Assembly (NCBI RefSeq): GCF_041260665.1
Contig: NZ_JBGCCT010000022.1
Coordinates: 1-64,000 of the forward strand
From: Catenulispora sp. GP43
GTDB lineage: Bacteria; Actinomycetota; Actinomycetes; Streptomycetales; Catenulisporaceae
DNA length: 64,000 nucleotides
Direction of reading: 5' to 3'
Below, piece after piece: positions 1 through 7,708 of this stretch; positions within the stretch are counted from its first letter, which is position 1; the number at the start of each line of letters is the position of its first letter. The notes below the pieces were generated by a model. The model saw only the letters and a program-made list of their open reading frames with translations, had not been told where the DNA came from and ran no database searches. Position numbers and translations under genes: made by a program.

Positions 1-177
1 GGTGAGCCCATCCGCGAACCAGTAGTGCACTACGGCCCGTTCGTCATGAACACCGAAGACGAAATCCGCCAGGCCCTCGCCGACTTCCGCGCCGGCAAAA
101 TGGGCGTGGAACCGACCGACCCCATCCCGCACATCCAGCCCGGCGACACACCGCCCCCGGCGGGACAGCCGGACTGA
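1..177 (+). CDS. Pirin family protein, C-terminal end (partial)
   Basis: The reading frame is open from base 1 and ends in TGA at 175-177, so only the last 58 residues are present. The visible part starts [17 protein letters not shown] and continues [17 protein letters not shown], which is typical of the C-terminal cupin tail of pirins, followed by a short Pro-rich end. Pirins are small Fe-binding bicupin proteins, some with quercetinase activity; the metal-binding N-terminal cupin lies outside the window. An acetyltransferase gene follows 47 bases later on the same strand. Family call is fairly firm, substrate unknown. Confidence 0.75.
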   Translation, partial: GEPIREPVVHYGPFVMNTEDEIRQALADFRAGKMGVEPTDPIPHIQPGDTPPPAGQPD

Positions 178-224
178 GCAGCACCGACGAACCAAACCCC
201 GACGCAAAATAGGAAGACAGGACC

Positions 225-587
225 ATGAGTGCCGACGTCCCCGCGATCGAGGTAGTGAACAACAGCCACGAGCACCGCTACGAGATCCTCCGCGATGGAG
301 CACTCGCGGGCTTCACCGAGTACCGGGTGCGCGGAAACCGCGTCGTGTTCATCCACACTGAGATCGACGACGCCTTCGCCGGCCAGGGCCTGGCCGGCAT
401 CCTGGCCCGCCAGGCCCTCGACGCCGTCGCCGCCACCGGCGCCACGATCGTTCCCGTCTGTCCGTTCATCGCGTCGTGGCTGCGTAAGCATCCTGAGTTC
501 GAAGGCAAAGTCAGCTGGGACGACGCCGATCGCTGGATCGCCGGCGACCATTTCTTGAGCGACCCGGTGGGCTCCGACGGCGTTTGA
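225..587 (+). CDS. GNAT-type N-acetyltransferase (YidJ/COG2388-like)
   Basis: A 120-residue protein with the layout of the small single-domain GNAT acetyltransferases. It has an N-terminal beta hairpin (RYEILRDGALAGFTEYR), then VVFIHTEIDDAFAGQGLAGIL, which carries the QGLA acetyl-CoA pyrophosphate loop, and a tail IVPVCPFIASWLRKHPEF typical of this subfamily (the P-C-P-F/I-x-x-W-hydrophobic-x-x-HPE end). Such proteins transfer an acetyl group from acetyl-CoA to a small amine or protein; the substrate is not known for this subfamily. ATG start with AGGA about 9 bases upstream. It follows the pirin gene and is convergent with the SnoaL-like gene. Confidence 0.85.
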   Translation: MSADVPAIEVVNNSHEHRYEILRDGALAGFTEYRVRGNRVVFIHTEIDDAFAGQGLAGILARQALDAVAATGATIVPVCPFIASWLRKHPEFEGKVSWDDADRWIAGDHFLSDPVGSDGV

Positions 588-723
588 CGGACGACGTCAG
601 GATCAGCTCCGAGGCGGCTTGCAATGGCCATCGGTGGCTGGAGGTCCAACCGTCGGCGCTGGTGATCTCTGGGCGGTGGGCCGGGCCACCCGGTCCGGCC
701 CGCCGCCGGTTGTGCGGGGGCTG

Positions 724-1173
724 TCAGGCGGTGGCGATGATGCCCAGCTGCTGGAGGACCTTGACGCCGTCGTCGAGGCCGAGCTCCTCGACGATGAGGC
801 CGTTCTGGACCTTCAGGACGGTGGTGCCGGTGAAGCGCAAGGTCTTGCCGGAGGCGGTGGGCACCGAGCCGATGGGGAGGTCGTCGAAGACGATGGCGCC
901 GGTGTGGGTGCCGCCGCCTTCCCACTGGCCGACGATGTAGTCGCCTTCGCCGATGAGGTCGGCGGTGCCCCAGAAGTTCAGGTCCGGGAAGGCGGTGCGG
1001 AACTTGGTTGCGAAATCGCGGACCTGGTCGCGCCCGCGCATCGGCTGGTGCAGGGAATATTCAAAGCGGATGTCGGGGTGCGCGAGCTCGTCGATGACCT
1101 TCGGGTTCCAGGGGTTGCCCCAGAACTCGGTGAACCAGCGCCCGACGATGTTCTTGTTCTCCTCGACCGACAT
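724..1173 (-). CDS. SnoaL-like ester cyclase / NTF2-fold protein
   Basis: A 149-residue protein of the SnoaL-like (NTF2-fold) family: MSVEENKNIVGRWFTEFW, PKVIDELAHPDIRFEYSL, MRGRDQVRDFATKFRTAFPDL, and a C-terminal beta sheet with TGTTVLKVQNGLIVEELG. The family forms alpha+beta cone-shaped barrels; members include polyketide cyclases and many uncharacterised enzymes, so substrate and reaction are open. The frame extends 19 codons upstream but the ATG at 1171-1173 is preferred: it begins at the family's usual N-terminus and follows a GGAA element. It is one of four NTF2-fold proteins in the window (see 7167, 13606, 42869). Confidence 0.8.
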   Translation of the reverse strand: MSVEENKNIVGRWFTEFWGNPWNPKVIDELAHPDIRFEYSLHQPMRGRDQVRDFATKFRTAFPDLNFWGTADLIGEGDYIVGQWEGGGTHTGAIVFDDLPIGSVPTASGKTLRFTGTTVLKVQNGLIVEELGLDDGVKVLQQLGIIATA

Positions 1174-1390
1174 GGTGTTGTTCCGTTCTTTGCTTGGCGG
1201 TGGCCGGTGGGCTCCCGCATCGGTTGTCACTGGGAAGACGGTGCCGAACGTCGTCGCGTGAGATCGGATTCGAAGATTGTTGGAAGGGACCTGATGCCCG
1301 CGGCCTCCGGGCGCGGTCAGCCGCGGGCATCGTCCGGGCCGGGGTCCCGGATACCTGGAAGACGTTGCGCAAGGCTCGAACGTGAGGCAG

Positions 1391-1415
1391 CACCCACGAC
1401 CCTGGATCGTGGGTG
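1391..1415 (-). terminator. Hairpin terminator of the alkylation-repair operon
   Basis: A perfect 9-bp inverted repeat (CACCCACGA, 7-base loop, TCGTGGGTG), with outer GGCA/TGCC pairing after one mismatch. It begins 37 bases past the stop of the AlkB-like gene on the minus strand. There is no strong U-tract, as is common in high-GC actinomycetes. Confidence 0.55.
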
Positions 1416-1451
1416 GTGCCGGTTGCGGAGCGCGGTGGAGCGGGTGGGGGT

Positions 1452-2144
1452 CTAGGCGAAGGTGCGGGGCGGTGGGTCGGTCAGTCCGGTTGTGCGCATG
1501 GTGATGTTGATGCGGCCTTCGGTCAGGCCGCAGTCGTCGGGGGCGGTGCCGGCGTGGATCTTGGGGACGCCGTGATAGGCGAGGCGGGATTCGCCGCCGA
1601 AGACGAACAGGTCGCCGGAGCGCAGGTCCAGGTCGGTGTACGGCTTGGTGCGGGTGGTGGTGTTGCCGAAGCGGAACGTGCAGGTGTCGCCGATGGACAG
1701 CGACACCACCGGTGCGAGGCTGGCTTCGTCCTTATCCTGGTGCATGCCGAGGCGGGCGTCGGTGTCGTAGAAGTTCACCAGCGCCGCGTCCGGGGTGTAG
1801 CGCGCTACGAGGTCGTTGGGGTGGCCGGTGTCGTGTAGGGCGCGGCGGCCCAGGCGGATCATCCAGTCCGGGAGCGGGAGCACGGCTGCGCCGTTGACGT
1901 CGTCGGCGGTTCGGCTGTACCGGTAGGGCTGCCAGTGCCAGCCCAGGCATACTGTGCGCACGCTCATCCGATGTCCGCCGACCGAAGCCGCGCGGATCGG
2001 AACAGGCCCGGCGGCCCATTTGCGGAACTGCCCGACGATCCACGCCTGCTGAGATCCGGTCAGCCAGCCGGGTACCAGGTGCGCGCCGGGAGCGGGGCTG
2101 ATCGGGTCGCGTGGCTCGGCCGGCAGGTCGAAGAGGGCTGTCAT
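1452..2144 (-). CDS. AlkB-family Fe(II)/2-oxoglutarate-dependent DNA dealkylase
   Basis: A 230-residue AlkB homologue, which oxidatively removes methyl groups from N1-methyladenine and N3-methylcytosine. The metal-binding H-x-D is in LGMHQDKDE (His135, Asp137), the distal His in AYHGVPK (about 191), and the 2-oxoglutarate Arg in GRINITMRTTG. VNFYDTDARLG before the HxD motif matches the family's N-x-Y-x(5)-lid region. The ATG at 2142-2144 overlaps the upstream TGA (ATGA), so translation is probably coupled. It is the last gene of the sigma-ogt-ada-alkB operon, which supports a repair role. The longer upstream frame is Arg/Gly-rich shadow sequence. Confidence 0.92.
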   Translation of the reverse strand: MTALFDLPAEPRDPISPAPGAHLVPGWLTGSQQAWIVGQFRKWAAGPVPIRAASVGGHRMSVRTVCLGWHWQPYRYSRTADDVNGAAVLPLPDWMIRLGRRALHDTGHPNDLVARYTPDAALVNFYDTDARLGMHQDKDEASLAPVVSLSIGDTCTFRFGNTTTRTKPYTDLDLRSGDLFVFGGESRLAYHGVPKIHAGTAPDDCGLTEGRINITMRTTGLTDPPPRTFA

Positions 2145-2659
2145 CACCGCTCCGGCGTCAGGACGACCCGGCCGTCGCCGGCGACGCTCCAGCCGGTGCC
2201 GTCGGCGGCGGCTCCGGACAGGCCGCGCAGGTGGTGCGTGCCGACCAGGGCCAAGGCGGACGGGCGCCCGACGGCGGCGGTGGCCAGCGTGCGCTCGGCA
2301 CGCCAGGCCGTGGACCACAGCAGCCGCCGGGTCATCTGCGCCCAGCCGGTCTCCGGCCCGGTCACCACCCACAGGTCGGCCGGGGCCTCGGCGAAGCGTT
2401 GGGCCTGCCGCAGCCAGGAGGCCGCCGTCTCCGGCCAGCTGACCATGGCCGCGACGGTGCCGCCGACGGCCTGCCAAGCGTCCGCGATGGCGTCCGCGGC
2501 GGCCAGGGCCGCCGGGGTACGGCCGGAACCGACCGCGATGGCTCGCGCCCCGCGCGCGCGGGCCAGCTCGACGAGCGCGCTGACCTCGAGCTCTGTGACA
2601 CCCGGCTCCGGACCCAGCTGCGGCGGCCAGGCCAGCAGGGGACTGGTCACGGTGTCCAT
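2144..2659 (-). CDS. Conserved protein of unknown function in the alkylation-repair operon
   Basis: A 171-residue protein without a motif I recognise. Its N-terminal half reads as an alternating alpha/beta (Rossmann-like) domain: TELEVSALVELARARGARAIAVGSG, then AADAIADAWQAVGGTVAAMVSWPE, then PADLWVVTGPETG. There are no membrane segments or signal peptide. The ATG at 2657-2659 overlaps the end of the Ada-like gene by 13 bases and its TGA overlaps the AlkB start, so it is embedded in the operon. Its place between two repair proteins suggests a nucleotide- or DNA-related role, but that is inference. Confidence 0.6.
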   Translation of the reverse strand: MDTVTSPLLAWPPQLGPEPGVTELEVSALVELARARGARAIAVGSGRTPAALAAADAIADAWQAVGGTVAAMVSWPETAASWLRQAQRFAEAPADLWVVTGPETGWAQMTRRLLWSTAWRAERTLATAAVGRPSALALVGTHHLRGLSGAAADGTGWSVAGDGRVVLTPER

Positions 2660-2934
2660 GCGATGTCTTCCTCTCGGGCAGTCTTCCACGCCTGATACCG
2701 CTCCGGGCAGCACACGGCGCACGGCCGATACCCGGCGGCGACCGCCGTGGCCTCGTCGGCGAAGAACACCCGCCACGCGACGTAGCCGCCGGCGGCGATG
2801 GCCCGCAGTGCTGACGGGCAGTCCAGCCGTCCGTAGATCTTGGAGCGGCGGTGGCCGCCCCAGCTGGCCTTGTCGAGCGAGCGAAGGGGGCTGCCAGCGG
2901 GGCCGAAGAGCGTGTACGGACCGGTGGTGATCAC
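2647..2934 (-). CDS. Ada-type zinc-binding (methylphosphotriester) domain protein
   Basis: A 95-residue protein resembling the stand-alone Ada metal-binding domain: YTLFGPAGSPLRS, GGHRRSKIYGRLDCPSALRA, YVAWRVFFADEATAVAAGYR, PCAVCCPERYQAWK. Cys39 in LDCPSA plus the Cys residues of PCAVCC form the zinc site; in Ada the first Cys accepts the methyl group from DNA phosphotriesters. There is no methyltransferase or AraC domain. GTG at 2932-2934 is chosen because homology begins just after it; no good Shine-Dalgarno is visible. It lies downstream of ogt, so the Ada functions are split over separate genes here. Confidence 0.85.
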   Translation of the reverse strand: MITTGPYTLFGPAGSPLRSLDKASWGGHRRSKIYGRLDCPSALRAIAAGGYVAWRVFFADEATAVAAGYRPCAVCCPERYQAWKTAREEDIAWTP

Positions 2935-2942
2935 GACGGGGA

Positions 2943-3083
2943 TTATGTGGCGTCGTGAAAGACCAGGGCCAGGGTGTGCCGTCTGCCCGTGCGGACGAGC
3001 TCGGCGGCCACCGCGGCCCAGTCCGCGGCCTGGACCCGCCCGGCCCACGCGCGGCCTGGGGTGGTGATCGTCCGGGTGGTCAT
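2943..3083 (-). pseudogene. 46-codon ORF, possible N-terminal remnant of a 2OG-Fe(II) oxygenase
   Basis: An ATG overlapping the ogt stop (ATGA) opens a 46-residue frame ending in TAA: MTTRTITTPGR then RVQAADWAAVAAELVRTG and a short tail. The helix A-A-D-W-x-x-V-A-A-E-L resembles the start of prolyl-hydroxylase-like 2OG-Fe(II) oxygenases that sit beside ogt/ada in other actinomycetes, but nothing of the catalytic jelly roll (no HxD) follows before the Ada-like gene. It could be a relic of such a gene or a real small peptide linking translation from ogt to ada. Family link is tentative. Confidence 0.4.
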
Positions 3084-3694
3084 GCTGCGGTCTCCAGCTC
3101 CAGCAGGGTCTTCTTGGCTTCCAGCCCGCCGATGTAGCCTCCCAGGGTGCCGTCGGTGCGCAGCACGCGGTGGCAGGGGACGACCACCGGCAGCGGATTG
3201 GTGGCGCAGGCGGTGCCGACCGCCCGCACCGCATTGGGGTTGCCGACCAGCTCGGCGACCTCGCGATAGCTGCGCGTCCGGCCGTAGCCGATGTCCGGCA
3301 GGTGCCGTTGCACCAGCTGCCGGAATCCCTTGGACAAAGACAGATCCAGCGGCAGGTCGAACGTCCGACGTCGGCGGTCGAAGTATTCGTCGACCTCCCG
3401 GGCGGCCTCGTCGAGCCGGCCGGGGGCGCACAGGATACGCGGGCTGACCTTGTCGGCCAGCCTCTGCAAGACCAGGTCGTGGTCCTCGATCGCGTAGGCG
3501 ACGCGGATCAGGCCCCTGTCGGTGGCCGCCAGCAGCAGCCGCCCGACCGGGGAGTCGACGATGGTGTAGGCGACGTCCACCAGGGCCGCGGACTGGGCCT
3601 CGGCCTCCAGCCGGCGGTGCAGCCGGGCCAGAGTCTCAGGGCCGACGGGAGCCGACAGCATGCTCAGTACGTCTTCGCGCCGGATGTCGTTCAT
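3080..3694 (-). CDS. ogt: Methylated-DNA--[protein]-cysteine S-methyltransferase (O6-alkylguanine repair)
   Basis: A 204-residue suicide methyltransferase that moves the alkyl group from O6-alkylguanine to its own cysteine. The C-terminal helix-turn-helix domain is intact: GYGRTRSYREVAELVGNP, NAVRAVGTACATNPLPV, and the active site VVPCHRV with Cys174, followed by GGYIGGLEAKKTLL. The N-terminal domain has VDSPVGRLLLAATDRGLIRVAY. A 45-residue N-terminal extension (RREDVLSMLSAPVGPETL...) precedes it and is not in classical Ogt. ATG at 3692-3694 overlaps the sigma-factor stop (ATGA), so the two are coupled. Confidence 0.93.
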   Translation of the reverse strand: MNDIRREDVLSMLSAPVGPETLARLHRRLEAEAQSAALVDVAYTIVDSPVGRLLLAATDRGLIRVAYAIEDHDLVLQRLADKVSPRILCAPGRLDEAAREVDEYFDRRRRTFDLPLDLSLSKGFRQLVQRHLPDIGYGRTRSYREVAELVGNPNAVRAVGTACATNPLPVVVPCHRVLRTDGTLGGYIGGLEAKKTLLELETAA

Positions 3695-4182
3695 TTCGAT
3701 GCTCCTCTCGTGGTCGCGCCCGGAAACTGTTTTCGCAGGTTCTTCAACCCGTCCGCCACGGCGCGGCGGGCCGCCGCGACGGTCCCGCCGATGATCGCCG
3801 CGATCTCGTCGTGCGGCATCCCCGCCAGGTAGCGGAACGTCACCGCCTGCCGCTGCTTGTCCGGAAGGCGCCCCACCGCCTCCCACAACTCCCCGTCGGC
3901 GTGCCCGGGCACGCCCAGCGAACTGACTGTCTCCGGCAAGTCCTCGACCGGCAGCGGCTGACGACCGGCGGCGCGCAGCACGTCGATCGCCTTGTGCCGC
4001 GCGATCGTCACCAGCCACGCCTCGACGTTCGCGGTGTCCGGCAGCTCCGGCCAGGCCCGCATCGCCGCCAGGAACGTCTCCGACCAGGCGTCGTCGGCGT
4101 CGTGCGTACCCAGCAGTGCCCGACACACCCGCAGCACAGTGGCGCCGTGCTGCTCGACTGCCTTCTCGAACGGTTCCTTCAT
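3691..4182 (-). CDS. ECF-type RNA polymerase sigma factor heading the repair operon
   Basis: A 163-residue sigma-70-family protein with region 2 (HDADDAWSETFLAAMRAWPEL, NVEAWLVTIARHKAIDVLRA) and region 4 (LPDKQRQAVTFRYLAGMPHDEIAAIIGGTVAAARRAVADGLKNLR). No anti-sigma gene or C-terminal control domain is present. It lies first in a tightly overlapping operon with ogt, an Ada-like domain and AlkB, so the likely role is transcription of alkylation-repair genes, perhaps including its own. How it senses damage is not visible. ATG with AGGAA 6 bases upstream. Confidence 0.9.
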   Translation of the reverse strand: MKEPFEKAVEQHGATVLRVCRALLGTHDADDAWSETFLAAMRAWPELPDTANVEAWLVTIARHKAIDVLRAAGRQPLPVEDLPETVSSLGVPGHADGELWEAVGRLPDKQRQAVTFRYLAGMPHDEIAAIIGGTVAAARRAVADGLKNLRKQFPGATTRGASK

Positions 4183-4231
4183 GCTGTTCCTGTCGCAGAC
4201 GCGGTACGCGGACCTGACGTATTCGAAGAGT

Positions 4232-4336
4232 TCAGGACCGCATCAACCTGGCCCATGCCGCGCCGGCTTCCTGGCGGTCGGCCACGATCGTGACCTCGCC
4301 CACGGTCGTGTCCACCACCGGATGCCGCACGTTCAC
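4232..4336 (-). pseudogene. Short ORF resembling the N-terminus of an Ogt protein
   Basis: A GTG at 4334-4336, preceded by AGGGGAAGG, opens 34 codons: VNVRHPVVDTTVGEVTIVAD then a divergent tail and TGA. The stretch R-H-x-V-V-D-T-x-V-G-E-V-T-I-V-A-D matches the first strand pair of Ogt-type proteins, after which homology stops. It ends 49 bases before the sigma start. It may be a relic of an older ogt copy, or a leader peptide of the operon. The match is short, so confidence is low. Confidence 0.3.
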
Positions 4337-4485
4337 GATCTTGCCTTCCCCTGAGTCATCTGCTGCTCTGAAGACGGCCACGAAGGTGAAAACGTGAGAT
4401 GCGGCTTTCCGACACGGCGCTGGCCTAATCAGCCAAAGGAAACGAGGAGGCACCAAAAGAGAGGCTTGGACAAAGCCCCCGCTCG

Positions 4486-4725
4486 TCATGGGTCGCAGAC
4501 CTGGCTGCGCGGCTGCGCAGGGTCGAGCTTTCGGATCTCGAGCAGGTCCAGGCCGAGCGCCTCGATCTCGGCCAGCACGCCGTAGAGTGCCGACTGGTCC
4601 AGCAGGCCGGTGAGTACGGTGTGCGCGCCGTGATGCCGGGGCGCCAGTGTCGGGAACGCCGACAGTACCGAGGCGCCGAGGTGTCCGTTGATCCGGATCA
4701 GGTATGCGGCGGGCGTCGGGTCCAT
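4486..4725 (-). CDS. Small conserved actinobacterial protein (copy 1)
   Basis: A 79-residue protein: YLIRINGHLGASVLSAFPTL, HTVLTGLLDQSALYGVLAEIEALGLDLLEIRKL. It is clearly paralogous to the protein at 13296-13571 (same L-I-x-G-H-L-G-A-x-x-L-S-A-F-P core and S-A-L-Y-G-V-L-A segment). Small proteins of this kind are widespread in actinomycetes; I know no established function. The pattern of strands and amphipathic helices suggests a ferredoxin-like fold (inference). The ATG at 4723-4725 is preferred over an upstream in-frame start. It lies downstream of the LAL fragment, as copy 2 does downstream of the full-length LAL gene. Confidence 0.7.
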   Translation of the reverse strand: MDPTPAAYLIRINGHLGASVLSAFPTLAPRHHGAHTVLTGLLDQSALYGVLAEIEALGLDLLEIRKLDPAQPRSQVCDP

Positions 4726-4806
4726 GACACCATGATCAACGGTGGGCCGGTGACGCCGCACCACCGGAATCCGGTGACCCTGGGCTGGGAGGTCAGCGTT
4801 GGGAGG

Positions 4807-6078
4807 TCAGCGCGAGCGGCGAGCGGCCAGCAGTCGCAGTTCCCGGGCGCGCCGCACGGCCGAGGATCGGTCACGGACCTGGAGCTTGGAGTAGATGCTG
4901 CGCAGATGCGTGTCGACGGTGTTCAGCGAGACGGACAGTTCGCCGGCGATCTCGGGCCGGGACAGGTTCGTCGGCAGATATCGCAGCACCCTGAGCTCAC
5001 CTGGGCTGATTTCCTCCGCCGGCGGTTGTGCGGACTGCTCTTTGGCCGCCGGTGATGAGCCGCGCAGGATGTCTAGGATGTCGGCGAGGAGCGCCCCATG
5101 TGCTGTCTGGTGCCCGGGGAGCTCCTCCAGCAACTGCTGGGAGCCCGTCATCGCGAACGGCAGGACGAGCCTGTCGGACTCCGCCAGGGCCAGCGCCCGT
5201 TCCGCCGCGTGGTTCGCTGCTTGCCGGTCGCCGATCGCACGATGGGCGAGCCCGGCGAGCAGGTGTGCTTCAACGAGCGTGACGTAACCGAGGACCGGTG
5301 CCTTACCACTGAGAACATCATGCACCGCGTCCAGGGCTCCGGCCGGATCGCCTTCCACGAGGCAGATCACGGCGCGGGCGTTACGGATCTCACCGGAGCC
5401 GGCCCGCTCGTCATCGAGCGCTGCCAGGGCGGCGCGGGCTTCGCGCGGCGATCCGAGGCGGGCTTGCGTGGCGAGCCGCCAGCCGGTCATCTGGCTCGCC
5501 AGGGCTTGCGATCCCGCCAGCTGCGATGCCAGGTGCCCGGCCGTGCCGAACTCCTCGAGCGCCGCGGGCAGGCGGCCGCGCCCGGCGTGCAGCATCCCGG
5601 CCGTCTGGTGCAGCAGCAGCCTGATGTCCGGCCCCGTATCTGTTTGCAGAGCCTGCTCGGTGCGCAGCAACCACCGCTCGCCTTCGTCGAACTCGCCCAG
5701 CAGCACCATCGAGCCGGCGAGCGTCATCAAGGCGGGCGCGATCACCGGTTCTGATCCCCAGCCGTACCGTTCGGCGAGCTCGATCGCCTCGCGGCAGCGC
5801 TGCTGGGTGGTGGCGAACGAGTCGCTGTCCGGCAGGTCGGCGCCGTGGAAGATGTGCGCGAAGCTGAGCTGCGCCAGGCAGCCGACTTCCAGGTACGGCC
5901 GGCCGATCTCCCGGGCCAGCGCGGCGCCTTCCTTCAAGTGGCGTACGGCGTCCGGCAGCCCCAGGGACCATGCCTCGGCGGTCCCCAGGTTCATCAGCGC
6001 CACCGCGCGCAGGTCGCTGTCAAGGGCGATGTCCTCGTCGGACTGCCTCTCTTGTGCAGGGGCCGCAAGGAACCACAT
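4807..6078 (-). pseudogene. C-terminal half of a LAL (MalT-like) LuxR regulator; N-terminal ATPase missing
   Basis: The frame encodes a TPR-like helical region (SDEDIALDSDLRAVALMNLG, HLKEGAALAREIGRPYLEV, CLVEGDPAGALDAV) and a complete LuxR helix-turn-helix (SPGELRVLRYLPTNLSRPEIAGEL, VSLNTVDTHLRSIYSKLQVRD). It aligns along its whole length with the second half of the 895-residue regulator at 10543-13230, but the P-loop ATPase half is absent. Upstream the sequence switches to the amidohydrolase end. An ATG at 6076-6078 could allow a 423-residue product, although its AAGGA is only one base away. It is most likely a truncated duplicate; a free DNA-binding half cannot be excluded. Confidence 0.75.
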
Positions 6079-6116
6079 TCCTTGCGGCCGATTGTTCGGG
6101 GCGATCGATCTGGTCC

Positions 6117-7091
6117 TCAGGTCCTGCTGGAGGCGGCGGACCGTAGGTCGGCCAGGCGCGGGATGAGCTTCAGCGCGGTGCCGCTGAGAACCGCACTGCG
6201 CTCGGTGTCGGTGAGTTCCTCGCTGTGCTCGATCTGCCGGCGGCAGTCCACGGCCATGTCGTGGCGCAGGTACGGGTAGTCGGTTCCGAAGACGACGTGG
6301 TCGATACCCACGACCGAGCGCAGATGGCGCAGCACCGGGTCGGTCCAGGACAGCGCGGTGTCCCAATACAGCCGCCGGAATGTATCGGCCGCGCTGGTGC
6401 GGTCGGCGCCGCCCGGAATCACGTCCATCGCGTCGACGATGCCGAACCGCCCTGCCAGATACGGTACCGTGCCGCCGGCGTGGGAGATCACGTACTTGAC
6501 GTCCGGAGTGCGGGCGAATGTGTTGCTGTAGTGCATGTGGGCGACAGCCCGGGTGGTGTCCGCGGTGAAGTCGATCAGTGAGTCGGGCAGGCCGAGGGCG
6601 TGCGCGGCGGGATCGGGCGAGGCGTTCGGGTGGATGAAGACCACAGCCGCGCGGCGTTGCAGCTCGTCGAACAGCGGGTCGAATCGTCGGTCGCCGAGAT
6701 ACGTGCCGCGCGCGTTGCTGAACAGAACGACACCGTCCAGGTGTAGTTCGTCGAGCGCGTATTCGAGTTCGGCCAGAGCGCCGTCGACGTCGGGCAGCGG
6801 CAGAGCGGCGAAGGCGGCGAACCGCTCGGGGTGCTCTCGGATCTGGGTCGCGGCCAGTTCGTTGCACCGCCGCGCAAGGGTGCCGGCCGCGGCGTCGTCG
6901 CCAGTGTGCACGCCCGGAGTGCTGATCGAGGTGACCGCCACGTCGATGCCCGCCTCGTCGAGGAAGTCCAGGGCACCGGTCAGCGACCACGGCGGCGGCG
7001 CGATGCCGCCGACCGGATCGTCGGCTTCGTTGGTGGCCTGCCAGAAGAAGTCCGGCAGCATGTGGTGGTGGATGTCTACCGTGAACGTCAC
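6117..7091 (-). CDS. Amidohydrolase-family (ACMSD-like, COG2159) enzyme
   Basis: A 324-residue metal-dependent TIM-barrel hydrolase/decarboxylase of the 2-amino-3-carboxymuconate-6-semialdehyde decarboxylase branch. Metal ligands are visible as VDIHHHMLP at the N-terminus, VVFIHPNASP about residue 155, VISHAGGTVPYLAGRF about 208, and the conserved Asp in HVVFGTDYPY about 272. Such enzymes hydrolyse or decarboxylate small carboxylates; the substrate here is unknown. It starts with GTG preceded by AGGAGA. It is the fourth gene of the 10358-to-6117 operon, next to a SnoaL-like protein and two secreted propeller proteins, which suggests a catabolic pathway. Confidence 0.88.
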   Translation of the reverse strand: MTFTVDIHHHMLPDFFWQATNEADDPVGGIAPPPWSLTGALDFLDEAGIDVAVTSISTPGVHTGDDAAAGTLARRCNELAATQIREHPERFAAFAALPLPDVDGALAELEYALDELHLDGVVLFSNARGTYLGDRRFDPLFDELQRRAAVVFIHPNASPDPAAHALGLPDSLIDFTADTTRAVAHMHYSNTFARTPDVKYVISHAGGTVPYLAGRFGIVDAMDVIPGGADRTSAADTFRRLYWDTALSWTDPVLRHLRSVVGIDHVVFGTDYPYLRHDMAVDCRRQIEHSEELTDTERSAVLSGTALKLIPRLADLRSAASSRT

Positions 7092-7166
7092 GGAGGTGTC
7101 TCCTAGCGTTTTCGGGGGCTCTCGGCCGAATGTCGCCTCGGTCGTGGTCCGGCGCTGACGCGGGGG

Positions 7167-7655
7167 TCAGGATCGTCCGGCGGCCATCGCGTGGGCGATG
7201 ACGCTCTCGTTGCCGGTCGCCCATTGGACGGTGAACGTCAGCCCGGCGATCCGCCAGCCGTCGGGCGTTCGCTTGAGCTGGTAGTCATGACGGCCGCCGA
7301 CGGTCCAGACAGGGCCGCCCGAAGCGTTGGCGAACACGTGCGTGCCCTGCATGTTGGCCCCGCACGTCGCCTCGTCGCCGTCGAGCCTGATCACCTGCGA
7401 GGTGATCAGGTGATGGACCGCATTGAGGTTCTGAAGAGTCTGGCGCCATCCGTCGACGAACTCGGCGGCGCTGACACTCACGGGCTCACCACCGGTGAGA
7501 GAGGTCCGGTCGTTGTGGACCGTGTCGGTGAACAGCTGCTCGAGCGCGTTCCAGTCGCGCGCGTCGAGCAGCGGCGCGAGGCGGCCGATCAGGTCGAGGA
7601 TCGCGAGGCGGTCTTCGGTCTCGGTGGTGTCGGTGGCTGACGTGCTCGGGGCCAT
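7167..7655 (-). CDS. SnoaL-like / NTF2-fold protein
   Basis: A 162-residue NTF2-fold protein: EDRLAILDLIGRLAPLLDARDWNALEQLFTD, FVDGWRQTLQNLNAVHHLITSQVI, and the terminal sheet HDYQLKRTPDGWRIAGLTFTVQWATGN. The WNALEQLF segment and the H-H-L pair (81-82) are usual in the SnoaL_4 group, which includes ring-hydroxylating-type and dehydratase-like members; no reaction can be assigned. The ATG at 7653-7655 has a strong AAAGGAG 6 bases upstream. It sits 75 bases before the amidohydrolase in the same operon. Confidence 0.82.
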   Translation of the reverse strand: MAPSTSATDTTETEDRLAILDLIGRLAPLLDARDWNALEQLFTDTVHNDRTSLTGGEPVSVSAAEFVDGWRQTLQNLNAVHHLITSQVIRLDGDEATCGANMQGTHVFANASGGPVWTVGGRHDYQLKRTPDGWRIAGLTFTVQWATGNESVIAHAMAAGRS

Positions 7656-7708
7656 GCTTGCTCCTTTGTCGTCGTGCCGTGAATCAGGTCGAACGTCCGT
7701 GGCAGCTG

